Part shown: piece after piece, positions 53,572 through 61,723 of the stretch | Layout: each line of letters starts with the position of its first letter | Numbering within the stretch: position 1 is the stretch's first letter | Source of the DNA: Azospirillum tabaci | GTDB taxonomy: Bacteria > Pseudomonadota > Alphaproteobacteria > Azospirillales > Azospirillaceae | Direction of reading: 5' to 3' | DNA: 64,000 bases | NCBI RefSeq assembly: GCF_014596085.1 | Contig: NZ_JACCJY010000027.1 | Coordinates: forward strand, 1 to 64,000 | Translations under genes and position numbers: made by a program | Notes under the pieces: generated by a model | What the model was told of the DNA's origin: nothing | Databases searched by the model: none | The model's input: the letters and a program-made list of their open reading frames with translations, nothing else

Positions 53572-55956
53572 TCACGCCGGCTCGTAGAAGCGCGCCAGCT
53601 CGGACGCCGGGGCCGGGCGCCCGATCAGATAGCCCTGGAGTTGGTTGCAGGACTCGTTCTTCAGCAGGATCCGCTGCTCCTCCGTCTCCACGCCCTCCGC
53701 CGTGACGGCGATGTCGAGGCTCTTGGCGAGCGCCAGGATGGTGCGGATGATCGACAGGGACTCGCGGTTCTCCGCCATCAGCTGGACGAAGGAGCGGTCG
53801 ATCTTCAGCTTGTCGAAGGTGAATTTCTGAAGATAGCTGAGGCTGGAATAGCCCGTGCCGAAATCGTCCAGGGCGATGCGCACCCCGGCGGCCTTCAGAG
53901 CGGTCAGCGCCGCCAGGGCCCGCTCGGTGTCGTCGATCATCACCCCCTCGGTCACCTCGATCTCCAGCCGGTGCGGCGGCAGCCCCTCCTCCTCCAGGAT
54001 GCCGAGGATGGTGCCCGGGAGGTCGGAATGGCGGAACTGGACCGGCGACAGGTTCACCGCCACCTTGACCGGATCGGGCCAAGTCCGGGCGTCCCGGCAG
54101 GCGGTGCGCAGCACGAACTCGCCGAGTTGCATGACCAGCCCGCTCTCCTCGGCCAGCGGCACAAACTCCGCCGGCGGGATCATGCCGCGCTCCGGATGCT
54201 TCCAGCGCACCAGCGCCTCGAAGCCCAGGACGCTGTGCGTCCGGCAATCCTCCAACGGCTGGTAATGGACGCAGAGCACGCCGTCGCTCAGCGCTTGGCG
54301 CAGGTCGCGCTCCAGACCACGGCGGGCTTGCAGCCGCTCGTTCATCGCCGCTTCGAAGAAGCGGAAGGTGCCCCGCCCTTCCGACTTGGCGCGGTAGAGC
54401 GCGGTGTCGGCGTGCTGGAGAAGCGTTTCCGCCCCGCTGCCGTCCTGCGGGAACAGGGCGATGCCGACGCTCGTCCCGACCACCATGCGCTGGCCGTCCA
54501 GCTCGGCCGGGGCGCCCAGCGCCTTGACCAGCCGGTCGGCCAGGGCCAGCGCCTCGCCCGGCTGGGCGATGCGGTGCAGAACCGCGAACTCGTCGCCGCT
54601 CAGCCGCGCCACCGTGTCGTGGCTGGGCACCGCCTCCAGCATGCGGCGCGCCATCTCCTGCAGCAGCCGGTCGCCGGCGGGGTGGCCCAGCAGGTCGTTC
54701 ACCGCCTTGAAGCGGTCGAGATCCAGATAGAGCACCGCCACCCCGGTCCGCGTCCGCCCCGCGCTGGTCAGCGCGCCGTTCAGCCGGTCGAGGAACAGGG
54801 AGCGGTTCGGCAACCCGGTCAGCAGGTCGTGGTTCGCCATGTGGCGGATGCGCTCCTCCGCCCGCTTGCGCTCGCGGATGTCGCGGACGGCGACGACGCG
54901 GGCGGGCCGGCCCTCGTGCGTGATGTCCTGCCCGTGCGCCTCCACCATCACCAGCGTGCCGTCGTCGTGCAGAAGGTCCAGTTCCACCCGCTCGGAGGTC
55001 GGTTGGGCCAGCTTGCGCTCGATGTCGGAGCGGCGGCTTTGCACCACGAAGCGCAGCATGGACTGGCCGATGAACTGGGCCTGCGGCTTGCCCAGCAGCT
55101 CCGCCATGGCGCGGTTGACGTCGAGGACCACGCCGTCGCGGTGGATCACGATGCCTTCCGTGGTGGCGTCGGCGAGTTGGCGGAACCGCTCCTCGCTGGC
55201 GCGCAGCCGGGCCGCCTCGTGCGCCGCCCTGGCGGCCAGCCTCTGGTCCACGATGGCCCCGGCGAGGCCCAGCGCCATCACCACCGTGGCCGTCACCGCG
55301 ATGGCCATCGCCAGCAGACCCGGTTCCATGATCTGGTCGGACATGTCGTGCAGTGGATCGGGGATCAGCGTGACGCCGGCCATGCCGGTGAAATGCAGCC
55401 CGCAGATGCCCAGCGCCAGCAGGGCGGCACCGGTCGCCAGCCCCTTCAGCGATCCGATCCGCAGGGCGGCGGTGAAGCCCGCCCCGCCCAGCAGGACGCC
55501 CAACCCCAGCGACACCGCGACGTAAGCCGGGTCGTAATGCAGGTTGGCCGGCACCTGGAGCGCCGCCATGCCGGTGAAATGCATGGCCGTCGCCGCGGCC
55601 CCGGCGATGGCGCCGCCCAGCGGAGCGGCCAGCCGCCCGCCACCGATGGCGCGGCGGATGCCCACCGCGGCGCCGCCGATGGCGATCAGGCTCGACAGAA
55701 CCGTCAGGCCGATGTCGTAGCCCATGGGCAGGCTGGTCCGGAAAGCCAGCATGGCGATGAAGTGGGTCGCCCACACGCCGCCGCCGGTCGCCGTCGCGGC
55801 ACCGGCCAGCCAGCCCCAGCGCGCCCGCCCCACCGCCGCCGCCGCGCGGCGGGCGAGGTTCAGGGACACCCAGGCACCGAATCCACAGACCGCCCCCGCC
55901 AGCAGCACGAGCCACAAATCGTGCTGCTGGGTTATGCAGGCATACACACGCATCAT
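53572..55956 (-). CDS. MHYT-PAS-GGDEF-EAL cyclic-di-GMP signalling protein
   Basis: 794 residues. The N-terminal MHYT sensor has seven helices with repeated HFIAML / HFTGMA motifs (about 65, 125 and 190) thought to bind metal or gas. PAS follows (about 255-370), then GGDEF with SGDEF in place of GGDEF (usually still active), and a full EAL domain (EALVRWKHPERG, DDFGTGYSSLSYL, KIDRSFV). Both synthase and phosphodiesterase sites look intact, so the net activity is open. Single gene, start ATG 55954-55956. Confidence 0.94.
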   Translation of the reverse strand: MMRVYACITQQHDLWLVLLAGAVCGFGAWVSLNLARRAAAAVGRARWGWLAGAATATGGGVWATHFIAMLAFRTSLPMGYDIGLTVLSSLIAIGGAAVGIRRAIGGGRLAAPLGGAIAGAAATAMHFTGMAALQVPANLHYDPAYVAVSLGLGVLLGGAGFTAALRIGSLKGLATGAALLALGICGLHFTGMAGVTLIPDPLHDMSDQIMEPGLLAMAIAVTATVVMALGLAGAIVDQRLAARAAHEAARLRASEERFRQLADATTEGIVIHRDGVVLDVNRAMAELLGKPQAQFIGQSMLRFVVQSRRSDIERKLAQPTSERVELDLLHDDGTLVMVEAHGQDITHEGRPARVVAVRDIRERKRAEERIRHMANHDLLTGLPNRSLFLDRLNGALTSAGRTRTGVAVLYLDLDRFKAVNDLLGHPAGDRLLQEMARRMLEAVPSHDTVARLSGDEFAVLHRIAQPGEALALADRLVKALGAPAELDGQRMVVGTSVGIALFPQDGSGAETLLQHADTALYRAKSEGRGTFRFFEAAMNERLQARRGLERDLRQALSDGVLCVHYQPLEDCRTHSVLGFEALVRWKHPERGMIPPAEFVPLAEESGLVMQLGEFVLRTACRDARTWPDPVKVAVNLSPVQFRHSDLPGTILGILEEEGLPPHRLEIEVTEGVMIDDTERALAALTALKAAGVRIALDDFGTGYSSLSYLQKFTFDKLKIDRSFVQLMAENRESLSIIRTILALAKSLDIAVTAEGVETEEQRILLKNESCNQLQGYLIGRPAPASELARFYEPA

Positions 55957-56083
55957 CCGGCGTTCATCCCGTTCCGGCGGCTCGGCGCCGCTTGATCCGA
56001 TTACCTTATTCTTTTGGTACGTTAATAATCCTTTTTCGGATCCGCTCGGAGCGCGGAATCGACATGCGTAAGTTGCACGGTTG

Positions 56084-56977
56084 CTACAGTCGGTAGCGAA
56101 GCGCGTCGACCAGCGCGGCCAGGGCCGGTGGAACCTGCCGACGGCTGGGGTAGTAGAGGTAGTAGCCGGGGAAGGGCTTGCACCAGTCGTCCAGCACGCG
56201 GATCAGCCGCCCGGCGGCGATGTGCTCCGCCACCTCGTCCTCGAAGATGTAGGCCAGCCCCCGCCCGTCCAGGACGGCGGCCATGATGACGTCCATGTCG
56301 TTGGACACCAGCGATCCGGTCACCCGGACGTTCACCGGATGTCCGTCCTCCTCGAATTCCCAGACATAGACGGCGCCGGACGAGGTGAATCGATAGTTGA
56401 TGCAGTCGTGCCCGGCCAGATCCTGCGGGGCGCAGGGCACCGGACGCTGCGCGAAGTAGGAGGGTGCCCCGACGATGGCCGCCCGGATGTCCGGGCCGAT
56501 GCGCACCGCGATCATGTCCTTTTCGACCTGCTCGCCCAGCCGGACCCCGGCGTCGAAGCGGCTGGCCACGATGTCGGTCAGGCTGCTGTCGATGGACAGT
56601 TCCACCTGCACCTCCGGATAGTCGGCGAGGAAGCGCGACAGCACGGGCCACAGCAACCGCACGGCGGCGTGCTTGCCGGTGGTGATGCGCAGCGTGCCGG
56701 CGGGCTTCTCGCGCAGCTCCCCCACCGCGGCCAGCCCGGCGGCGATGTCGTCCAGCGCCGGCCGCAGCGTGCGGAGAAGGCGCTGCCCGGCCTCCGTCGT
56801 GGACACGCTGCGGGTCGTCCGGGCGAGCAGGCGCAGGCCGAGCCGGTCCTCCAGCGCCTTCATGGCGTGGCTGAGCGCGGATTGGGACATGCCCAGCCGG
56901 GCCGCCGCCCGCGTGAAGCTCCCCTCCTCCGCCACGACGGCGAAAGCCGCCAGATCGCTGAGGTCGTTCCGGTTCAT
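56084..56977 (-). CDS. LysR-family transcriptional regulator
   Basis: 297 residues. The N-terminal winged helix is FAVVAEEGSFTRAAARLGMS followed by QSALSHAMKALEDRLGLRLL, and the remaining 200 residues are the periplasmic-binding-like effector domain. It is divergent from iorAB-like genes with a 303-base spacer, the usual arrangement for a LysR regulator and its target. The effector is unknown. Confidence 0.93.
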   Translation of the reverse strand: MNRNDLSDLAAFAVVAEEGSFTRAAARLGMSQSALSHAMKALEDRLGLRLLARTTRSVSTTEAGQRLLRTLRPALDDIAAGLAAVGELREKPAGTLRITTGKHAAVRLLWPVLSRFLADYPEVQVELSIDSSLTDIVASRFDAGVRLGEQVEKDMIAVRIGPDIRAAIVGAPSYFAQRPVPCAPQDLAGHDCINYRFTSSGAVYVWEFEEDGHPVNVRVTGSLVSNDMDVIMAAVLDGRGLAYIFEDEVAEHIAAGRLIRVLDDWCKPFPGYYLYYPSRRQVPPALAALVDALRYRL

Positions 56978-57280
56978 TCATGCACCACATTCATAAGCCC
57001 AAGCGGATTGTACCGGCTATTCGGCTCGCGGCGAAGCGGTTAGGATGCTCGTGGTTACGCTTGCGGGTCGAACGAGCGGGCCAGACGGACGGGCCAAACG
57101 GACGGATAGGGCGGGCGCTTCCGCGGAAGACCGACTCCCACACTGGGATGTTTGCCACACCCGCCGAACGGGACCACACTGCAGACGGTCTTTTCGTGGC
57201 TGGAATTCAAGCAAGGATTGCCCGCCGAAGGCCCACATCACAATACCCGACAGGCAGAGTCGAGAGACAGGGATCATCCG
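56978..57280. promoter_or_regulatory. divergent LysR / oxidoreductase control region
   Basis: No gene. Seen: two ATTCAT direct repeats 13 bases apart over the LysR start (about 56975-56993) and a tandem pair of 13-base units, GGGCCAGACGGAC and GGGCCAAACGGAC, at 57078-57103. LysR sites are expected here. I did not find a clean T-N11-A dyad. Confidence 0.45.
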
Positions 57281-57739
57281 ATGATTCGCTTGAACATCAA
57301 CGGGCAGGACCGGGACGTTGACGTGCCCGGCGACATGCCGCTTCTGTGGGTCCTGCGGGACGAGCTGAACTTGACCGGCACGAAGTTCGGCTGCGGCATC
57401 GCCCAGTGCGGCGCCTGCACCGTCCATATGGACGGCACGCCGGTCCGCGCCTGCCAGACCCCGGCGGAATCCGCCGCGGGCACCAAGATCACCACCATCG
57501 AGGGCGTGTCCGGCACGGTCGCCCAGGCCGTCCAGGCCGCCTGGCAGAAGCTTGACGTGGTGCAGTGCGGCTACTGCCAGTCCGGCCAGATCATGAGCGC
57601 CGTGGCCCTGCTGACCGACAACCGCAACCCCACCGACGACGACATCGACGCGGCGATGGACGGCAACGTCTGCCGCTGTGCCACCTATCCGCGCATCCGC
57701 GCGGCCATCAAGGACGCCGCCAAGGCGATGGGGGCCTGA
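57281..57739 (+). CDS. iorA: 2Fe-2S subunit of a molybdenum hydroxylase (IorA-like)
   Basis: 152 residues from ATG 57281. A plant-type 2Fe-2S cluster is bound by Cys38, 43, 46 and 58 (GCGIAQCGACTVHM...C), and a second cluster by Cys96, 99, 131 and 133 (CGYCQSGQIM, CRCATYPRI). This is the small subunit of isoquinoline 1-oxidoreductase and related periplasmic aldehyde or N-heterocycle oxidases. Three bases separate it from the large subunit. It lacks a signal and would travel with its Tat-bearing partner. Confidence 0.92.
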   Translation: MIRLNINGQDRDVDVPGDMPLLWVLRDELNLTGTKFGCGIAQCGACTVHMDGTPVRACQTPAESAAGTKITTIEGVSGTVAQAVQAAWQKLDVVQCGYCQSGQIMSAVALLTDNRNPTDDDIDAAMDGNVCRCATYPRIRAAIKDAAKAMGA

Positions 57740-57742
57740 GCC

Positions 57743-59947
57743 ATGCTGAACCAGCTCATCAAGCAGGCGGCGGCGGACGTCGCCTCCCCCTCGCGCCGCG
57801 GCTTCCTCAAGGGGGCCGGCGGCGCCTTGGTTCTGGGCGCCATGCTCCCCCGGACCGGTTTCGCCAGCGAGGCCGCCGCCCCCAAGGTCGTCGGCCCGGC
57901 GGACCCCCGCCCGCAGGCATTCATCCGCATCGCCGCCGACGACACGGTCACCGTGCTGGTCAAGCATCTGGACAAGGGCCAGGGCATCATGACCGGCCTG
58001 ACCACCATCGTCGCCGAGGAGCTTGACGCCGACTGGGCGCAGATGCGCGGCGCCTTCGCCCCGGCGGACGGCGCGCTCTACGCCAACCACTTCTTCGGCA
58101 TCCAGGGCACCGGCGGCTCCACCGCCGTCGCCAACAGCTGGGACGAGCTGCGCATGGCCGGCGCCGCCGCCCGCGCCATGCTGGTCGCCACCGCCGCGGC
58201 GCGCTGGTCGGTCCCGGCCTCCGCCATCACCGTGGAAAAGGGCGTCGTCCGCCACGCCGCCTCCAACCGCAGCGCCCGCTTCGGCGAACTGGCGGAGGAC
58301 GCGGCGAAGCTGCCCGTCCCGCAGAACGTCGCGCTGAAGGACGCCAAGGACTACAAACTCATCGGCAACCCGTCGCTGCACCGGCTGGACCATGTGTCCA
58401 AAACCGACGGCACGGCGATCTTCGCCATGGACATCCGCCGCCCCGGCCAGGTAACGGCGGTGATGGCCCGCTCCCCGCGCTTCGGCGGCACGGTGAAGTC
58501 AGTGGACGCCGCCGCGGCGAAGCAGGTGCCGGGCGTCCTGGAGGTGCTGACCCTGCCGAGGGGCGTCGCGGTCGTCGCCAAGAACACCTGGGCCGCCATG
58601 AAGGGCCGCGAGGCGCTGACGGTGGAGTGGGACGACGCCAAGGCGGAGATGCGCGGCACCGAGGAGATGCTCGCCGACTACCGCAAGCTGGCCGACCAGC
58701 CGGGCAATGTGGCCACCGACACCGGCGACGCGGCGAAGGCGCTGGCCGGCGCCGCCAAGGTGGTGGAGGCGGAATTCGTCTTCCCCTACCTCGCCCACGC
58801 CCCGATGGAACCGCTGAACGCGACCGTGGAGCTGACCCCGGACGGCGGCTGCACCATCTGGGCCGGCTCGCAGTTCCAGGGGGTGGAGCAGAAGGTCGCC
58901 GCCGGCATCCTCGGCTGCAAGCCGGAGCAGGTGGTCATCAACACCGTCTGGGCGGGCGGCAGCTTCGGCCGCCGCGCCACAACCGACGCCGACTACATCG
59001 CCGAGGCGGTGTCCATCGCCAAGGCCTATGGCGGCAAGGCGCCGGTCCATCTGGTGTGGACGCGCGAGGACGACGTCCGCGGCGGCCGCTACCGCCCGCT
59101 GTTCCTGCACAAGGTGAAGGCCGGCCTGGACGCCTCCGGCAAGCTGGTGGCGTGGCGGCAGAACATCGTCGGGCAGAGCTTCATGGAGGGCACCCCGTTC
59201 GAAGCCGTCATGGTCAAGAACGGCGTGGACGCGACCTCGGTCGAGGGCGCCTCGGACATGGCCTACGCCGTGCCGAACCTGCATGTCGATCTGCATTCGC
59301 CGAAATCTCCGGTCACCACCCTGTGGTGGCGCTCGGTCGGCCACACTCACACCGCCTACGCCAAGGAGGTGATGATCGACGAGTTGGCTGCGGCGGCAGG
59401 CAAGGACCCGGTGGCCTTCCGGCTGGAGATGCTGAAGGACCACCCGCGCCTCCAGGGCGTGCTGAAGCTGGCGGCCGAGAAGGCCGGCTGGGGCCAGCCG
59501 CTGCCCAAGGGCAAGGGCCGCGGCATCGCCGTGCATGAGAGCTTCAGCAGCTTCGTCGCCCATGTCGCGGAGGTCTCCGTGGACGAGCAGGGCCGCGTCA
59601 CCATCGACCGCGTGGTCTGCGCGGTGGATTGCGGGCAGGTCGTGAACCCCAACATCGTCGAGGCGCAAATCTCCGGCGGCACCGGCTGGGCCATCGGCCA
59701 CGCGCTGCGCGACGAGATCACGCTGACCGGCGGCGTGGTGGACCAGAGCAACTTCGACACCTTCCAGCCGCTCCGCAATTCGGAGATGCCGCCGGTCGAG
59801 GTGCACATCCTCCCCTCCACGGCCCGTCCGACCGGCGTCGGCGAGCCGGGCGTGCCGACCGCCGCCCCGGCGGTCGCCAACGCGGTCTTTGCCGCCACCG
59901 GCAAGCGCCTGCACCACCTGCCCTTCACCCGTTCGGGCATGGTGTAA
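57743..59947 (+). CDS. iorB: molybdopterin large subunit of a molybdenum hydroxylase (IorB-like)
   Basis: 734 residues with a twin-arginine signal (SRRGFLKGAGG, RR at 18-19). The xanthine-dehydrogenase-type fold is seen in VLVKHLDKGQGIMTGLTTIV, AHAPMEPLNATVELT, GGSFGRRATTDADYIAEAV and the C-terminal GVGEPGVPTAAPAVANAVF, whose Glu is catalytic in the family. Only the 2Fe-2S partner is adjacent. No cytochrome c gene follows, so the electron acceptor is unclear. A terminator follows. Confidence 0.92.
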   Translation: MLNQLIKQAAADVASPSRRGFLKGAGGALVLGAMLPRTGFASEAAAPKVVGPADPRPQAFIRIAADDTVTVLVKHLDKGQGIMTGLTTIVAEELDADWAQMRGAFAPADGALYANHFFGIQGTGGSTAVANSWDELRMAGAAARAMLVATAAARWSVPASAITVEKGVVRHAASNRSARFGELAEDAAKLPVPQNVALKDAKDYKLIGNPSLHRLDHVSKTDGTAIFAMDIRRPGQVTAVMARSPRFGGTVKSVDAAAAKQVPGVLEVLTLPRGVAVVAKNTWAAMKGREALTVEWDDAKAEMRGTEEMLADYRKLADQPGNVATDTGDAAKALAGAAKVVEAEFVFPYLAHAPMEPLNATVELTPDGGCTIWAGSQFQGVEQKVAAGILGCKPEQVVINTVWAGGSFGRRATTDADYIAEAVSIAKAYGGKAPVHLVWTREDDVRGGRYRPLFLHKVKAGLDASGKLVAWRQNIVGQSFMEGTPFEAVMVKNGVDATSVEGASDMAYAVPNLHVDLHSPKSPVTTLWWRSVGHTHTAYAKEVMIDELAAAAGKDPVAFRLEMLKDHPRLQGVLKLAAEKAGWGQPLPKGKGRGIAVHESFSSFVAHVAEVSVDEQGRVTIDRVVCAVDCGQVVNPNIVEAQISGGTGWAIGHALRDEITLTGGVVDQSNFDTFQPLRNSEMPPVEVHILPSTARPTGVGEPGVPTAAPAVANAVFAATGKRLHHLPFTRSGMV

Positions 59948-59964
59948 GCTCCGTCACGTTGGAA

Positions 59965-60006
59965 AAAGCCCCTCTTCCCATCCAGGGAGAGGGGCTTTCT
60001 TTTTTC
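59965..60006 (+). terminator. terminator after the iorAB-like operon
   Basis: AAAGCCCCTCT and AGAGGGGCTTT form a perfect 11-base stem, followed by a run of T (TCTTTTTTC). It also lies at the end of the convergent lrp-type gene and is usable from both sides. Confidence 0.92.
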
Positions 60007-60433
60007 ACCGCTCGAACTTCGTCGCCATGATGATCGACGAGGTCGTGCGCTCGATGCCGTCGATGGCGCCGATGCGGTCGATCAGCGCGTCCATCTCCTC
60101 CATCGTTCCGGTCCGCACCACGGCGATCAGGTCGTGCGCGCCGCTGATGGCGTGGAGCGCCCGCACCTCCGGAATCCGCTTCAGCGCCTGGACCACGGCG
60201 GCGGTCAGCTTGGGCGACAGGTTGATGGAGACGTGGGCACGAATCATCCGGCGTGCCGTCTCGTCCGACAGCCGCACCGTGTAGCCGGCGATCACGCCGC
60301 GCTCCTCCAGCCGCTGGATGCGGCTCTGCACCGTGCTGCGCGACACGCGCAGGCGGCGGGCCAGCGCGGCGGTGGGCTCCCGCGCGTTGTCCTGAAGCGC
60401 GTCGAGAAGGTGCTGATCCAGCTCGTCCATCAT
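60005..60433 (-). CDS. Lrp/AsnC-family transcriptional regulator
   Basis: 142 residues from ATG 60431-60433 (or the ATG immediately following), with AAAGG ten bases upstream. The helix-turn-helix is LARRLRVSRSTVQSRIQRLE, and the RAM ligand-binding domain follows with RVHALHAISGAHDLIAVVRT-like motifs. It is divergent from a saccharopine-dehydrogenase-like gene, so control by lysine or a related amino acid is likely. Confidence 0.93.
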   Translation of the reverse strand: MMDELDQHLLDALQDNAREPTAALARRLRVSRSTVQSRIQRLEERGVIAGYTVRLSDETARRMIRAHVSINLSPKLTAAVVQALKRIPEVRALHAISGAHDLIAVVRTGTMEEMDALIDRIGAIDGIERTTSSIIMATKFER

Positions 60434-60446
60434 ATTGCCGGCCTTT

Positions 60447-60464
60447 CTGTCAATCTGCCGACAG
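60447..60464. promoter_or_regulatory. small inverted repeat near the lrp-type start
   Basis: CTGTC and GACAG, eight bases apart, lie 14 bases upstream of the regulator start. Possible autoregulatory half of a paired operator. Confidence 0.35.
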
Positions 60465-60520
60465 GTTTGAAGCGTTTCGGCACCCTGCACCCTGCACATC
60501 GACAGGCTGTCCGGTCAAGA

Positions 60521-60539
60521 TTGCGTCACAACGACGCAA
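60521..60539. promoter_or_regulatory. candidate Lrp-type operator
   Basis: TTGCGTCACAACGACGCAA is an inverted repeat (TTGCGT-N7-ACGCAA) in the divergent spacer, 27 bases upstream of the saccharopine-dehydrogenase-like start. Its symmetry and place suit an Lrp/AsnC dimer. Confidence 0.55.
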
Positions 60540-60565
60540 ACCAAAGAGGCAGGGAGTACGGGACG

Positions 60566-61693
60566 ATGCGCGACATTCTTCTGATGGGCGGCGGCAAGAT
60601 CGGCGAGACCATCGGCGACTTCCTGAAGGCCACGGGCGATTACCGGGTGACCGTCGCCGACCGTTCGGCGGAGGCGCTGGAGCGGCTGCCCGCCCACCCG
60701 CGCATGGAAACGCGTGTGGTGGACGCCGCCGACCCCGCCGACCTCGCCGAGGCGATGCGCGGCAAATTCGCGGTGCTGAGCGCGCTGCCCTACCACCTGA
60801 CGGTCGGCGTGGCGGAGGCGGCGCGGGCCGCCGGCACCCACTACCTCGACCTGACCGAGGATGTGGCGAGCACGCGGCGCGTCAAGGAGCTGGCGGAGGG
60901 CGCGCGCTCGGCCTTCATCCCACAGTGCGGGCTGGCGCCGGGCTTCATCTCCATCGTCGCCAACGACGTGGCCTCGCGCTTCGACACGCTGGACACGGTG
61001 CGGATGCGCGTCGGCGCCCTGCCGAAATACCCGTCCAACGCCCTGAACTACAACCTGACCTGGAGCACCGAGGGCGTCATCAACGAGTATCTGGAGCCCT
61101 GCGAGGCCATCGTCGAAGGCCGCCTCGTCTCCGTCCCGCCGCTGGAGGAGCGCGAGGAGTTTTCCCTCGACGGCGTGCTGTACGAGGCGTTCAACACCTC
61201 GGGCGGCCTGGGCACGCTGTGCGAGACGCTGGCGGGGAAGGTGCGAACGCTCAACTACCGCTCCGTCCGCTATCCGGGGCACCGCGACCTGATGAAGGCG
61301 CTGTTGCACGACCTGCGGCTGGGCAGCCGGCGGGAACTGCTGAAGGACATCCTGGAGCACTCGATCCCGGCGACGCTGCAGGACGTGGTGCTGATCTTCG
61401 TGACGGTGACCGGGACGAAGCGGGGGCGGCTGCTCCAGGAGACCTACGCCAACAAGATCTACGGGCGGGAGATCGGCGGCACCTTCTACAACGGCATCCA
61501 GATCACCACCGCGTCGGGCATGTGCGCCGTGCTCGACCTGCTGGCCGACGGCACGCTGCCGCAGCGGGGCTTCGTCAAGCAGGAGGAGGTGCGCTACGCC
61601 GACTTCATCGCCAACCGTTTCGGGCGCAACTACGCGATGACCGACGCGGCGCCCCAGCAGGGCGCCCAGCAGGGGGTGGGGCGCGCCGCCTGA
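60566..61693 (+). CDS. saccharopine dehydrogenase-like protein
   Basis: 375 residues from ATG 60566 (AGGGAG upstream). The Rossmann start ILLMGGGKIGETIGDFL binds NAD(P), and the Sacchrp_dh_NADP and C-terminal domains follow (FIPQCGLAPGFISIVANDVA, GLGTLCETLAGKVRTLNYRS). Homologues act in lysine breakdown through saccharopine or as related imine or carboxynorspermidine dehydrogenases. Divergent Lrp-type regulator supports an amino-acid pathway. The partner semialdehyde dehydrogenase is not adjacent. Confidence 0.88.
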   Translation: MRDILLMGGGKIGETIGDFLKATGDYRVTVADRSAEALERLPAHPRMETRVVDAADPADLAEAMRGKFAVLSALPYHLTVGVAEAARAAGTHYLDLTEDVASTRRVKELAEGARSAFIPQCGLAPGFISIVANDVASRFDTLDTVRMRVGALPKYPSNALNYNLTWSTEGVINEYLEPCEAIVEGRLVSVPPLEEREEFSLDGVLYEAFNTSGGLGTLCETLAGKVRTLNYRSVRYPGHRDLMKALLHDLRLGSRRELLKDILEHSIPATLQDVVLIFVTVTGTKRGRLLQETYANKIYGREIGGTFYNGIQITTASGMCAVLDLLADGTLPQRGFVKQEEVRYADFIANRFGRNYAMTDAAPQQGAQQGVGRAA

Positions 61694-61723
61694 GCGGGCG
61701 CCTCACTCCCAACGGGCCGCGCC

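Noticed and set aside
52021..55995. 1324-codon open frame on the plus strand
   Set aside because: Shadow of the MHYT-GGDEF-EAL and sensor binding-protein genes. The product is low-complexity and those real genes have complete motifs on the minus strand.
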